Positions 34,958 through 47,448 are shown, counted from the first letter of the stretch. The stretch: DNA of 64,000 nucleotides from Blastomussa wellsi (GCA_947652115.1 OX393564.1:20620333-20684332), one strand, 5' to 3'. The notes: generated from the letters alone by a model not told the origin. A program made the numbers and translations.

Positions 34958-35204
34958 TTAAAAACGCCCAAAAAATATTTTACAAACGTTGCGAAAAATT
35001 CTTTTACGCGAACAACCACCATATTTGTAGGTCAATTCAAAGGCTCAATCTCATAACTTTCAGAATTCATCAGAAAATAGAACTAACAGTGAAGATTAGG
35101 AGTAAGAAAGTAGAAAAGGTCCATAGAAAAGTCGTAAAGCCACAATTCATTGTGCACGTATTTTACGTGAAGCTGCATGCGAAGTTGCAGAGTAATACTC
35201 GGCA

Positions 35205-36142
35205 ATGGCTTTAAGTTATTTTCGTTTAATGGACTGCAGTTGTCTGTTTTCAGAGCTTGTTCCAAACGCCACTAACAGTACCTCAGTTTACTATCAGGTA
35301 AGTCTTACAGTCTGTGTTGTCAGCTCACTTCTAGCACCGATGGCAGTGGCGGGTAATGCTTTGATTATGGCAGCAATTTGGAGGAACTCGTTATCTCAGG
35401 ACTCCATCTTATGTTCTTCTTGCTGGTTTGGCCTTCACAGACTTCTGTACTGGCCTACTGAGTCAACCAGTTTTTGCTATTTACAAATTTGCAGAATTAA
35501 TAGGAAACAGAAACATGTTCTGTATTGTGGGGGTTATGACAGAAAGCCTTGGGAACTGAGTGTGCTTTCAAACAATCACTGTCCTGACAATAATAGCTGT
35601 AGAAAGATGGTTTCATATGAGCCGAAGATCTCTTCTTACAGTGCGTCGAATCGTAGTTATTTACATCACTTTTGCAGTTTTGATAGTTTGTTTTGGTATA
35701 TGTTACATATATAGTCGTTACAATACGTATGAGGGAGTCTTGCAGTCAATTGCTGTTATTTTCTTCTCGGGCATAGCTCCTTCTTTTGTTCTCACTCTCT
35801 TCGCTTACTTTAAGGTTTTTCGAATAATACGTCACCATCAAAGTCAAGTGCAAACAAATCAAAACGCCATTGATATCCAAAAATACAGAAAGTCTGTATT
35901 CACAATTTTGTATATTCTTGCAATATTTTTACTTAGTTACTTTCCGTATGTGTGTTGCGTTCTGGTCGTTATTATGGACCCGAATGGTATATCTGAATCA
36001 CTCTTTGTCGCACTTAACGCTTTTGCTGTCTTCTTCGTTTTTCAATCCCTTGCTTTACTACTGGAGAATAAAGGAAGTTAGAGATAGTGTAAGAACTATG
36101 GTTGGGAAGGTATGTTGTAAAGAGAACTCAGAGGAATCGTGA
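35205..36142 (+). pseudogene. Class A GPCR, cluster copy 2, disrupted
   Basis: Homologous over its full length to the intact copies but broken. The reading frame shifts near 35390, in the RNPSLRTPS segment, by one extra base. An in-frame TGA follows at 35557-35559 near TM3. A second frameshift near 36030-36045 precedes the final SSSFFNPLLYYWR segment. VERWFHMSRRSLLTVRR and FRIIRHHQSQVQ are intact. With three lesions it cannot encode a seven-helix receptor. The upstream block shared with other copies is preserved, so decay is probably recent. Confidence 0.85.
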
Positions 36143-36604
36143 TAAAATCTTAACATTGCCACAACTGCTCAGCGTTGTGCAGGCTCAAGCATTCTGCCGC
36201 CCTGTCGTCAGCCGACTTTTATAACATGCAGCTTTTAATTACATATAAGTAAGAAGTGATTATTGAAGAATTTCAATCGTTTTCCCATTGGGTTTCCAAA
36301 TTAGCTAAAAGTGTCCAAAATGAGCTCTTATAATTGCACTATTGCGCTCTTTTTAATTAATTTAAATTTCTCAGCAGAATCAATTTCTGTTTGAAAGTGA
36401 ACAGGTAATTTTTTAAACTAATATCTTGATTCATTAAACGAGCTTAACGAGGCCACTAAAAAAAAATACTGTCAAAGGATGATATTAGATTAAGTAATTT
36501 AATGAATAAAGTTCCCCCAAAGGTGTTTCGTTTTACTTTTTATTATATAAACCGGTGGCGGATCTTGGGGAGGGGCCCCAGAAAGAAAAAGATCAATCTT
36601 CTCC

Positions 36605-36757
36605 TTATGTCGTTATGTTGATGTAGCTTTACATCAGTATATTCCTGTTGTGTTGTTCACACTGGTGACACAAAACATAAGTGTAAGGTCTTTTGCGTGA
36701 CCTTGTCCTGTTGTCGTTATGTCGGTCTTATGTCGCTAGTGTGAACCAGGCTTTAGA
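36605..36757. repeat. Decayed relative of the 6925-7238 MITE
   Basis: The sequence contains CTTATGTCGTTATG, TTGTTCACACTGGTGACACA and CTTATGTCGCTAGTGTGAA. This combination of TTCACAC and TTATGTCG motifs matches that MITE type. The left terminus is unclear. Confidence 0.4.
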
Positions 36758-38904
36758 GACACGGTTTTCATAGGCTCTTTACATGACGCTTGTGATAGAT
36801 GCCAGGTAGAATAAGAATGATGTCGAAAATAACAAAATGGCCAAGTTCAGGCCCCTGGCATTGAAGAGTAAGGTTTGATGACCGTTTGAACTTAGAAAAA
36901 AAATAAAAGATTTGTGCTTCTTTTACTAGACAATTCTTTACGATTTTTCAAAAAGAAGGATTTTTCGGATTTAGAAATCTGTTTTTTGGATTTTGTGTTT
37001 TGTATGGAAATGTAAAATCTGGAACTTAAAGTACAAATTCGGATTTCCCAATCAAATGCACCGCTAGTTTTCACCTAAAGCTTTTACTAAATAAACAAAA
37101 AAAATAATAATAATATCTCCCAAATTCTGCTTAATTAAACAAGAAGTGATTTCTAATACGGTTTCGTTTACAACAGATAGCGTTTCTGACAACCTTATGT
37201 TCTATTTAACTGATAAAAGATTTATCAAGAACTGAATTTCCTAAAATCTACATAGAGAGTTTCCAATGCGAGTCGCTAAAATTCTTCTTTTCATTGAGTT
37301 TCATCCAGGCTAAAACTGAAACATGTCTCGTCTGGACGAAAGTTAAGTCCGCTTGATTATAGTGTTCAACTGAATGTCCTTTGAGTATTTTATAAAATCT
37401 ATTTTGAAGAAAAATGTTTAGTACTATGACTGTACTATGCCAGGAGGCACGATGTTTAATTAAAACAATTGAACTCTCTCAGGGTGTTTTGAATTGTGAC
37501 GTTTGTATGATTTTTATTTCAATATGGTTAACATCAAATAGTCCAGTTGTAATTTGACCAATCTAGATTAAAAATTAGGCACAATTACACATAAACATAT
37601 TTTTAGTTTTTACTTAGGCTTTTTAGTGTTTACTTATTATTAGGCTTTCTGTCCGTGTGAGAGGAAAACACTTAAAGTGCCCATGAAGTGAATTTGTTTT
37701 GTGTTTAGTTTTAAAATATACCTTGTGAAATACGCGATTCCAAAGTTTGAGACGTTACAATCCTTTAAAGTTGAGCCATTTTGCGCTCAAAAATGGTATT
37801 TGAATTGTGTGGTCAAAACACCACGTAACAACAACCTCTGACGTCATTTGGGTGCCAAAAATCGTTCCAACTTTGTATCTCCTCGGGGTTGCTGGATCTT
37901 TCTGACATTTTTCTCACGTAATCACTCCTCACTGACAAGAAACTTTGATCGTGCAAACAAAAGTTTGGCACCAAAGTGATGTCACGACATGGTATTTTCG
38001 GATGACCATTTTTGGGGGGTAAAATGCTTAACTTTGAAGGCTTGTAAAATCGTTACTTTTTATCCCAGGGGTCTCAAACTCTGTAATCGCGTATTTCACA
38101 AAATAAATTTTAAAACAAAACACAAAAAAAATCACTTCATAGGCGCTTTAAACGCAGTCACTTCTCTCGTTGCTCCATCGCCGCCATGTTGACTTTGTAG
38201 CCACGTCTTGTCGTTTCCAGGCTCCACGGATATTATGCTGAGGTACTGGGCCTCCTAGTTCCAGACTTCATATTTTTTTTTCTTTCCCGATAAACCGACC
38301 CAAACTCAGGAAACGCATTTGGACAGATGGACAGGTGTCTTTCAGAAATTGTTTGCCACAATATTTTATTCACGACAATGCCAGGGAAGAGCCTGCTATT
38401 CAGGGAATCGTAAAGGACCACAGAAAGCGGAAAAGACTAAAATTCACTAGTACTGTGCAGCTCTTTTTCCACAAAGCTGCTTGGGTCTAAATTTGTCAAT
38501 CAACTTTATTGGTCTCTATGTAGAAAATCAACAAGAACTGGAAAGAAGACAAAAAGGGATTGCGCGAACGGGAAAAGTATCCCATGCGAGGTGCAGTCAT
38601 AAAATCTAATTAAAAATCTACAATTTAATATAAATACAATAAATCTAATTAATAAATGATAATGCACAGTAAGGTTGTTTCAGAGTATACCGGACGGCTG
38701 TTGTTTGTTTCTATTTCTTACAAACGTCAACAACAGCAGCTCAGTTTACATACTTTAATTAATTTATTTAATTATTTAATTAATTATGGTTGCACTCTTT
38801 ATAACGATATATCTTAATTGAATTTCGTATTTTATTTGACTTTTAAATCTTCTATTTGTACATAGTTTTATTTATCTATATTGTTATCAGTTCCAATGTA
38901 ATGT

Positions 38905-39027
38905 TTATATAGTCTTAGCATATTGTTGTGCTCAGGGATCCCACTGATGACAGATTGGTTTTTTGCATCTGAAGGGGCTACCCGAGCGGTATAAATCAAT
39001 AAAGATTATTTATCTATCTATCATTTA
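38905..39027 (+). mobile_element. Probable LINE 3' end with TATC-repeat tail
   Basis: The sequence contains GGCTACCCGAGCGGTATAAA, AATAAAG and (TATC)n at the end, the form of a truncated retroelement tail. A coding region is not recognisable upstream. Confidence 0.4.
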
Positions 39028-39374
39028 GAAAATCCCGTCTTTCTGTGGATTTGCCTCGTGGGGTTTAAAAAAAATTAATTTCAAGCTTGAGTAAATGGGG
39101 TTAGTATTTTTCTGTTAAACACAATCAATTTGTGTAAGGTAAGCAAACAGTGTTTCTTGACTGCATGACCATTGACTGCATGTAGTTTTGTAGTTTAGCT
39201 CCCTCAGAGAAAAAAATTAGAGCAAAATAATTTAATGAGCTTACTAACAAAAATATCAAAAAACACTTTTAATAATTGGCATATTGACCCACGCCGAGAT
39301 TTAATACGGAAATAAAATAGGCCTTGACGATATTCTTGAAAGAATAAACAAAATCCCTTTGCCGTGAGTAAGCA

Positions 39375-40325
39375 ATGGCCTTCAATTCCTCTCGTTTAAT
39401 GGACAGTTGGTGTTCCTTTTTATTTTCTTCAAACGTTAACGTTACTACTAGCACCTCAGTCTACTATCAGGTAACTCTTACAGCCTGTGTTGTCAGCTCA
39501 CTTATAGCCCCGATGACAATGGCGGGAAATGCTTTGATTATGGCGGCAATTTGGAAGAACCCGTCTCTCAGGACTCCATCTAATGTTCTTCTTGCGAGTT
39601 TGGCCTTCACAGACTTCTGTACTGGATTACTAACTCAACCACTACACGTTGTGTACAAATTGGCGGGTTTGACAGGATACGAAAACATTTTCTGCATTGC
39701 AGGTGTTATCGCAGAAAGTCTTTCATTCTACTTTTCCTCCCTAACGGTCATCGTCATGACAATAATAGCTGTAGAAAGATGGCTGCACATGAGCCGAAGA
39801 TCTCTTTTCACAGTGCGACGGGTCATACTTCTTGATATTACATTTGTTGTTTTGCTAATTTTACTTTTGGCTTGCCACATGTACATTTGGTATGATACAA
39901 AGGCATTTTTCAGCCCACTTGTTGTTATTTGGTTTTTAGGTGCAGCACTTTGTATTTTTCTAAATGTTTTTGCTTATTTAAAAGTTTTTCGAATCATACG
40001 TCACCATCAAAGTCAAGTGCAGACAAATCAAAACACCATTGACATACAAAAATACAAAAACTCTGTGTTCACAATTCTGTATATTCTTACACTATTTTTG
40101 CTGAGTTACGTTCTCCCAGTGATTTGTCTTTTGGCAGTAAGCATTATGGATGAATTAAAAAATGAGTCATCGGTAGCGGCCATTAACGCTTGTGCGGTCT
40201 TTTTGTTTTCTTCATCGTTTGTGAATCCCTTGCTTTATTATTGGAGGATAAAAGATATTAGAGATAGTGTAAGAAGTATAGTAAGAACAACCTTTTGTTG
40301 TAACGACAATGTAGAGCAATCATAA
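39375..40325 (+). CDS. Rhodopsin-like (class A) GPCR, cluster copy 3
   Basis: A 316-aa intact single-exon receptor. It starts MAFNSSRLMDSW; TM1 GNALIMAAIW; TM2 LASLAFTDF; the TM3 end is VERWLHMSRRS; TM5 is followed by FRIIRHHQSQVQTNQN; TM6 reads FLLSYVLPV, unlike the SYVPY of its paralogues; TM7 is NPLLYYWR. A single cysteine lies before TM3 (IFCIAG), with no partner in the short second extracellular loop. The poly(A) signal AATAAA is at 40363-40368, 38 nt past the stop. Ligand unknown; a cnidarian-type expansion of class A receptors is the likely context. Confidence 0.9.
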   Translation: MAFNSSRLMDSWCSFLFSSNVNVTTSTSVYYQVTLTACVVSSLIAPMTMAGNALIMAAIWKNPSLRTPSNVLLASLAFTDFCTGLLTQPLHVVYKLAGLTGYENIFCIAGVIAESLSFYFSSLTVIVMTIIAVERWLHMSRRSLFTVRRVILLDITFVVLLILLLACHMYIWYDTKAFFSPLVVIWFLGAALCIFLNVFAYLKVFRIIRHHQSQVQTNQNTIDIQKYKNSVFTILYILTLFLLSYVLPVICLLAVSIMDELKNESSVAAINACAVFLFSSSFVNPLLYYWRIKDIRDSVRSIVRTTFCCNDNVEQS

Positions 40326-40362
40326 TAGCCTAATATAGTTACACTTGTTAGATGCTTTAAAG

Positions 40363-40368
40363 AATAAA
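40363..40368 (+). terminator. Poly(A) signal AATAAA after GPCR copy 3
   Basis: AATAAA lies 38 nt after the stop codon of the intact receptor ending at 40325, a suitable distance for a short 3' UTR. Confidence 0.5.
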
Positions 40369-40516
40369 CAGTGGTAGAAAGATGATGTCCATGAGGAAAT
40401 CAGTTCTCAAAATATCAGCCACACAGTTATGAGAACAAAGATTATATATTTGTGACATAATGCTTTTATAGGCATGAAATAAAATGAAGGACGCATTCGA
40501 TTTGGAAATCCGTAAA

Positions 40517-40725
40517 CACGAGAGACAGTGTTTCATCGGGACAACCAATATACGACGCGCAGCGTTGTATTCTTGACGAAATTCGAGGTGTTTGGAGAGA
40601 CGTTGAAACACTGTCTCGAGTGTTTGATATATCTTTTCAAACCAAAACTAAGGAGTAAATAGAGAAATAAAATCGTCAAAATCAACGCTAATTAAGACCG
40701 GGTATCCAAACCTCCTTCACGGTTA

Positions 40726-40759
<34 letters not shown>

Positions 40760-40764
40760 CGAGT
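40517..40764. repeat. Dispersed repeat with stem-loop head, copy B
   Basis: Same family as 14033-14307: inverted CACGAGAGACAGTGTTTCA and complement at about 40604-40623, then TTTGATATATCTTTTCAAACC, ACCGGGTATCCAAACCTCC and GAATTATTAACGAG. It lies just downstream of GPCR copy 3. Confidence 0.7.
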
Positions 40765-40769
40765 ATGGG

Positions 40770-42593
40770 GAATCCGGATTTAACGATAAAACATGGTACA
40801 CGAAATCCAAAATAGATTTTGTCCAACCGAAATCCAATGTCTACTCCGAGATGCATTTCAGTTAAAAACATCCAAACAATTCCGCGGCATGCAAAATCCA
40901 ATGGAGAGATGGGTAATGAGTTGCATGTAAGTTACAACTATGCTGTCTTCTGAAAAACAACACGCGATACGAACAAATCCGGCGTATATATGTTATACTG
41001 AGAAGAAGAGTTCGCTGCTATCGCTAATTCTTCCACTTTTTGTTTGGCACTGAAAGTCAGCTTTATTTTGATTTCACAATCAAACACATATTTCAATGGT
41101 TTAGTTCACCATTCTGGGTCGCACAGTCGCAGTTAGTGCATCATAAATTGCTTCTCAAGTAAACAGCTTTGCAAATCCCTTTTCAGATTTTCCAATACAA
41201 CGCAAACTTACCAGATCCATGAAATCCAAGTCTGGATTTCTAGATTTATGATATAGAGAACAAAATTACTGAATGTTAACTGGCTGAGCTGACTGAGGAC
41301 ATTTTTCATTAATTTTGGTAATTGTAATTTTCCTTGGCAAAATTACTTGATCTTTGTTGGACGAACAGGAAAATTGTTTTTTTCTAATTGGCTGAGCTCT
41401 CTGCGCTTAGTTGCCGTCTTGATAGTGGGATTGGAGCAGAATTTTAACACCGCGCAAGCTTGTACGTCGTTTCAGAATTTGGGTTCACTTTCTAGAGTTT
41501 ATTTGATGATAAAGGAATGGAAACTGGTTTTCAGCTTGAATAAAAATTTAGAAAGCTTAAAGCAGAGTATTATTTCCTTAGCTTTCCTTTGAAAACTGGA
41601 AAATTTGGCAAGTTTTCAACGAAAATAATTCATGACAATTTCGGCCAACTGAGTTTTCCGTTTCACCTCTGTCAAAAACGGCTTAATCACATCCCGAAGT
41701 AAAGAGCATTGAGTTTGTTCAGAGAAAGAAGATGGTAAAATTATTAAGAAAGAAGAAATTAGCTCCACAAGTTTGTTGTTATCGATGTCTGAGGTTCATG
41801 CGGCATCGGAAATCTTCAAAACTTGCAAACAGGTGACCCATACGATTACCTATACTAATTAAAACCCACCTCGGTGAAGGATTAATATTTCGGTGCGGCA
41901 AAATCCGGATCCGGATTTAAAAATCCAAACATGCATGGATTTCCAAATTAAATGAACCCAAATTCAGCTATCACTATCGGCCGTGATGGGAATCCGAACA
42001 TGTCCGTCAATCACCCTATGCTTGCGATACCTTAATGTTCTCTTCGCCGTTCTTAATCGTATGCTTTTCCATTGAAAGATAAAGATGATCATACTTCATC
42101 TAAATAACATCACTAGTGTCAAGTGCAAGCAAATCTGGCATCTAAAACTACAGAAATTTGTACTCCCGGATTCTATTTGTTAGAGCGGTTTTCACTTCAG
42201 TGTCGAAAGTGCTAGTAATTCTGCCTTTGCTTTGGTTTTACATTACTTCGCTTAGCGATTGGTTTAAAAATCTCGCGCCACTTTTTCAACCAATCAGGAG
42301 AAAAACCAAAACCTGAATCGCGCACGTTTCCTCGCACTTTGTGTCGCTACGTGTAATTACTTCGAGTTGAAACTCGCGCGCGGATGTTTTCCCGCGCTTT
42401 GTGTCGTTTCGATAACATGCCAATTTTAATTAACCACGATTGAGTTCGTTTTCTGATGTGTTCTACGTACAGCGTTCAAAGACCAGCAAGTTAAGGAGTT
42501 AATTCTTCTTGTATTGAAATTCTCCGAGGTATTTTGTGCTATTTTTGATATTTGTATTATTGTTAGTTCAGACCGGTTGAACTTTCAACGGCA
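40770..42593. other. Intergenic with several GGATTT/AAATCC repeats
   Basis: No gene was seen. Stretches near 40770-40870, 41165-41245 and 41890-41960 carry recurring AAATCCGGATTT-like motifs, also seen near 6790-6860 and 36940-37070, suggesting an old dispersed family. Confidence 0.4.
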
Positions 42594-42604
42594 ATGATCA
42601 CTTC

Positions 42605-42845
42605 AATTTTTCAGTTCCTCTCGTTTAGTGGACAGCTGGTGTTTATTTTGCACTTTTTCCAAACGTCAGTAAAGGCAGCTCTGTTTGCGATCTTATACCT
42701 CTTGCAGCATGTCTTTGTCAGCTCACTTCTAGCACCGATTCCAGTGGTAGCTTTGATTATGGCGGCAATTTGGAGGAACCCGTCTGTCAGGACTCCATCT
42801 TACGTTCTTCTTTCTAGTTTATGATGACCTTCTGTCTCCTCCAGC
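42605..42845 (+). pseudogene. GPCR fragment (N-terminus to TM2)
   Basis: From about 42614 the sequence follows the 5' coding region of the paralogues (SSR-like start, then SSLLAPIP, ALIMAAIWRNPSVRTPSYVL) and stops in TM2 at 42822-42824. Weak homology to the next codons continues for about 20 nt, then ends. There is no TM3-TM7. The start codon context is lost: the homologous segment begins after TTTTTCAG. Confidence 0.8.
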
Positions 42846-43939
42846 TGCTCAATAACAATGCAGCGTGAGTCACACAGTCATGACAATGTTATTTTGAGAA
42901 CTGATCGCAAAGCGAAATAAAAATCCTTTCACTTTAGCTTTTATAAACAAAGTAATCCACTGTGAAAGGAAACCGAAGGAAAGACATCAGTAATAGTCAG
43001 AAGCATGGGCGTAGCCAGGATTTTTCAAAGGGTCGGGGGGGGGGGGGGGGGTCACGGGCACCCCAGGACCCCCTCCCCCTGGCTACGCCCTTGGTTAGAA
43101 GTGAACTTCACTTCTGACTATAAAGGCTCCATTCCACCATTCAAGTTTAGACTAAAGTGAGTTCACATGTGCATGAATGGAAGTTGTCATACTTTTGTAT
43201 TAATGTCTGTGTTCGCAGGCTAGACTGATGAAGGTCCCGTTAAGCGTTCTCGGCTTCAGCTCGGGTGATAACAAGTACCTCGCCCTTGATTATGATTCTG
43301 TGTATCAGGAGAGAAATATCATCCAATAAAATTGTCTATAATTAATATTAAAAGATGAATGAAAGTCGTGTAACCTGTAATTTACCTTCGCAGCTGGATT
43401 TTATTTTTTATTTAGTTTTTCCGATAAACAGTTTTGTTTGTAAAGCCATATTGCAAGGGATTTTTGTGTTTTTAAAAGTTTTCACGCCAGTCATAAAAAA
43501 TTAATGCTAAAAAGTAATGCAATTAATTTCTTTACTTGCACGAAATGATAGAATTTCTTTCAGATCAATCTCAAAATTAAACAAAAGACAATACTTTCAA
43601 TTTAAAATTGGTAACGGTACGTCTAATACACTTTAATGCCATGGAGCAGTTTTTAATTAAAATAGTAGCGATTATATTTTGGGTAACAAATCAGTTCTTG
43701 CTGTGTGTTTGACTCGTTGGCTCTTAAAATAACGTATTTAATTTCCACTGTCTTAAATGAATAATTTTACTGCAAAGACATTGCAAAGTTTAGCTCCCTT
43801 AGACAGGGCGGAAAAACGAAATACGACCTCCCGTTATAAGGACGCCAATATATAAGCTGAATATTTTGTGTACAAACGGATAAAGAACAAAATGTCAAAT
43901 GGAACCAAAATTTGGTGAATGCGAACCTTGAAATACAAG

Positions 43940-44139
43940 TGGGTTGATAATGTCAATTGGCCACCGTAAAGAGATTCAAGAGCTGACGTTTCGAGCGTTA
44001 GCCCTTCGTCGTCAGCTCTTGAATCTCTTTACGGTGGCCAATTGACATTATCAACCCAGTTGATAAAACCAAATTATATTGTTATACTTCCCACCGACGC
44101 AGCACCACAGTTTCGTTAGAAACTTACCCCCTCTATTCA
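43940..44139 (+). mobile_element. Short Penelope-like/hammerhead-type insertion, copy 3, with 13-bp TSD
   Basis: The insertion is bounded by CTTGAAATACAAG at 43927-43939 and 44140-44152. It holds inverted arms (GTCAATTGGCCACCGTAAAG and complement) flanking the same core (43973-44025). The right end contains CTTACCCCCTCTATT, matching the reverse of the left end of copy 1. It lies between GPCR copies 4 and 5. Confidence 0.72.
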
Positions 44140-44561
44140 CTTGAAATACAAGGCCCTGTACTTTGGGAGAGGTGAGATTTTGATCAGTATTACACATTGT
44201 TTTCTCCAATTTCCCTGAGTAAGTTTAGTAAAGATGAACAAATTTTTGTACTACGTTTTGACCTATGTTAACACAAATGTAACCCTTTCAATTTTGATGT
44301 AAAATGACAAGTTCAGCGTTTTTCCGCCCTGTCGCTCCCAATACAAGATAATGAAATTAGCTATAGCTTATTAAAAAATGCGGCACGTGGCCGATTTCAT
44401 GCTGGGGATTAAACTTCCCAAGGAGTTTGTGCCCGTATATATAGGGCGTTCAGAGACATGCAACTTTCAGAATTAAGTACCAAAAGTGTTCAATGAATTG
44501 CCAGGGAAAAGTAGGAATGAGGGAATTAGCAAGCAATGAAAAAGGTGCAAAGACAGAAATT

Positions 44562-44592
44562 CATTGTGCACCTCCTTTTCCGTGAAGCTGTT
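44562..44592 (+). promoter_or_regulatory. Upstream block conserved between GPCR copies
   Basis: CATTGTGCAC followed by TTTTCCGTGAAGCTG, 31-61 nt before the ATG of copy 5. Related blocks lie upstream of copy 2 (35147-35175), copy 1 (minus, about 33765-33785, with TTTTTCGTGTGAAGCT), copy 6 (49810-49827, TTTCCATAAAGCTGTTTG) and copy 7 (55565-55600). It may be a shared core promoter or 5' UTR exon, or may simply reflect recent duplication. Confidence 0.5.
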
Positions 44593-44622
44593 CGGAGTCC
44601 CGGACTGACCTGACTTTCAGCA

Positions 44623-45567
44623 ATGGCCTTCAATTCCTCTCGCTTACCGGACACCAAGTGTTTATTTGTAACGGTTTCAAACGCCAGTGATAGCAGCTCA
44701 CTTTACTATCAGGTAACTTTTACAACCTGCTTTGTCAGTTTACTTCTAGCACCGATGGCAGTAGCGGGAAATGCTTTGATTATGGCGGCAATTTGGAGGA
44801 ACCCGTCTCTCAGGACTCCATCTTATGTCCTTCTTGCTGGTTTGGCCTTCACAGACTTTTGCACCGGATTACTGAGTCAGCCATTTTTTGTTATGTACAG
44901 ATTGGGAGAATTATCCGGAAACAGCAAGATGGCTTGCATTGTTGGTGCTATCGCACTAATCGTGTCGTACTACTATGCATGTCTAACAGTCATCGCCATG
45001 ACAATAATAGCTGTAGAAAGATGGCTGCATATGAGTCGAAGGTCCCTCCTTACGGTGCGTCGAGTCGTTACTCTTTATATCGCATTTGCTGTTTTGCTAG
45101 TCTTGCTTGTCGCTTGGCATATGTACATTTGGTATGATACGAATGATTTTTTTACCCCTATTATTGCTTTAATGTTTTTATCTGCAGCATTTTGTTTCTC
45201 TATGACAGTGTTCGCGTATTTTCAAGTTTTTCGAATCATACGTCATCACCAAAGTCAGGTCCAAACAATTCAAAACACCATTGACATAGAAAAGTACAAA
45301 AATTCGGTATTTACAATTCTTTATATTCTTGCAATATTTTTGCTGAGCTATGTTCCATACGTGTGTTGCCTTTTGCTAGTTATCATTACAGGCGAAATTG
45401 GAAAAGCATCCTCAGTGGCGGCCCTAAATGCTTGCACGGCCGTTGTGTTTTCTTCGTCGGTTTTCAATCCGTTGCTTTACTATCGGAGGATAAAGGAAAT
45501 TAGGGATAGCGTAAGACGTATTTTAAAGAACGTATGTTGCAAAGAAAACGGAGAAGAATCACAATAG
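44623..45567 (+). CDS. Rhodopsin-like (class A) GPCR, cluster copy 5
   Basis: A 314-aa intact single-exon receptor. It starts MAFNSSRLPDTKC; TM1 GNALIMAAIW; TM2 LAGLAFTDF; the TM3 end is VERWLHMSRRS; TM5 is followed by FRIIRHHQSQVQTIQN; TM6 is FLLSYVPYVCC; TM7 is NPLLYYRR, with arginine in place of the usual tryptophan. The start ATG lies 3 nt after a CAG preceded by pyrimidines (CTGACTTTCAG), suggesting a 5' UTR intron. Upstream at 44562-44592 is a block shared with other copies. Ligand unknown. Confidence 0.9.
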   Translation: MAFNSSRLPDTKCLFVTVSNASDSSSLYYQVTFTTCFVSLLLAPMAVAGNALIMAAIWRNPSLRTPSYVLLAGLAFTDFCTGLLSQPFFVMYRLGELSGNSKMACIVGAIALIVSYYYACLTVIAMTIIAVERWLHMSRRSLLTVRRVVTLYIAFAVLLVLLVAWHMYIWYDTNDFFTPIIALMFLSAAFCFSMTVFAYFQVFRIIRHHQSQVQTIQNTIDIEKYKNSVFTILYILAIFLLSYVPYVCCLLLVIITGEIGKASSVAALNACTAVVFSSSVFNPLLYYRRIKEIRDSVRRILKNVCCKENGEESQ

Positions 45568-45776
45568 TTTTAGAATGATGACCATCTAGTTTCTCCTCAA
45601 AATATCAGTACAAAGTGAGCCACAACGTTAGTTACTGAAAAAACTAATTTTTTATTGTTTTTATCGTTTCTAAACTGTATTTAGAAATGATGAAAATGTT
45701 TTAAATACCTTTTTATGAAATAATAATTGGAAGCCAGTTTTTTCGCTAGAGCAAACAGAAATACGACGATTGCTAA

Positions 45777-46076
45777 GCGAGCGTGGCCTAGTGGTCAGGG
45801 CGCTGGACTTGTAATCAGGTGGTCCCGGGTTCGAGTCCTCCTCCCTGCCACTAACACGGATTTGTCTTCGGTGGTCCCGAATTCAACTCCTCCACGCTTT
45901 GTAAATAGCCAACTGGTCTGCCTCCTGCCAGTTGGGATTTTTAAGAACTTTCTGTTTCATTTATAATATTTGTTTACGTATTTACAGTGTCCCCAATTAG
46001 CACAGTGGTGCTAAATACATTGACACTTAAATAAATTTATTATTATTATTATTATTGCTTCAATAATTGCAATTAT
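45777..46076 (+). mobile_element. tRNA-derived SINE with (ATT)n tail
   Basis: The head has an A box (TGGCCTAGTGG), an anticodon-like loop with TGT and a B box (GGTTCGAGTCC). It continues with an unrelated body and ends in TTATTATTATT repeats at about 46041-46076. The extension and tail mark it as a SINE rather than a tRNA-Thr gene. It lies just downstream of GPCR copy 5. Confidence 0.7.
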
Positions 46077-47448
46077 GCTATTAGATGAGTGAAGAATATG
46101 TAACATGTAATAAAGAAAAAATGTTATCCGAATTTAATCAGTTTTGTTTAGCTTTCGTGTACACGTCATTTGCCAGTGTTAAAACAATGTTGGAAGGTGG
46201 AGTGGAATGGGAAAGTAAAGCGTGTTTGTAACAGCCCTGGAAAATATAAGATGGGTGACATGTCGCCTTGTTACAAAATATTGCCTTCTTGAGAAAGTTC
46301 AAAACATATGTTCTGTAATTTATCTTTAATTATACTCACGCATAGACAGCGTTGTATGATTTTTATAGCATGTAGCTTTTAATTAAACAAGAAGTGTATA
46401 GAAGTATTAAATGTGTGGTTTTCTACATGGGCTTACAAATTAATCATCTATTTAGCCTTGGGTTCAAACATAATAAAATAATTATTTTTATCAGTATTCT
46501 CTGTTTTAATAGCATTTTTCTCATCACAATGTGAGAAAATATATTGTAAACAAGACAGATGTATTTTCTTTGCTATTCGGAAATGCATCGACAAAAGACG
46601 AGGAATGTGAAGAGCTCCAATTCCCTACTGACTGTAAACCCCTGTGACTTTCCACTATCAAGCCCAAGCACACTTTTGACGACGATGCCTTTTTTTGTTT
46701 TAGTGTAAGGTTCGTATGAAGAAATAATGAATAAATATATTAAAGGAAAACGTAAATAATAAGAAAAAGGAAAACGTAAACGGAAAAGCGGCAAGTTATA
46801 AGTAATAACATCTTATAACATTTTTGACTGAATAGTGAACTATTTCCGTTATCGTTAATTCGATTCATGCTCAGTAGTTATTTGAGAAAAGACGTAAAAT
46901 ACATATAGCACTAACCAGATGAGACAAGTGCTTAAATCCTTTTTTTTTCTTGAATCCTACTTGCTTCATTTAGTGACGAGAATTTACCAAGCTACAACCT
47001 TATTCAAAACCTGTCGGAAACTTTTCGTGTTTACGTACTTCCTTACGCGCATACTTCCACACACGGGGAGGTTGTGTAAAAACCCAGGTTAGTGTACGAA
47101 AGCCAGGATATATCGTGGAAGGCTGAAAAATATGTATCAAGCTTATATTGCTGTAAGCACTAAAATTACCTGTCATTTTCCACTTATCCAGGTTGTCTTT
47201 GTTTAAGAAATATCTCATGGAGAATGTTGAAAATACCATTTCCGGGCTTCTAGATTTCACGATTGTCTGAGGGGGGATGCCCCCAGACCCCCCTACAAAC
47301 TCGCGCCTCCGGCTCTCGTTCTAAAGCTCCCCCACTTTAAAATACACTCCGCCGTCCCTGATAAGTTAGGTTATGTCATCACGGTCTCCGAAGTGCAACA
47401 AACTTACGCCCTGAGATAGCTCAGGACACATGCCTGTATAAAGCTGAG

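Noticed and set aside
45779..45852. tRNA-Thr-like sequence
   Set aside because: A and B boxes are present, but it continues into a SINE body and ATT tail. Treated as a SINE head.
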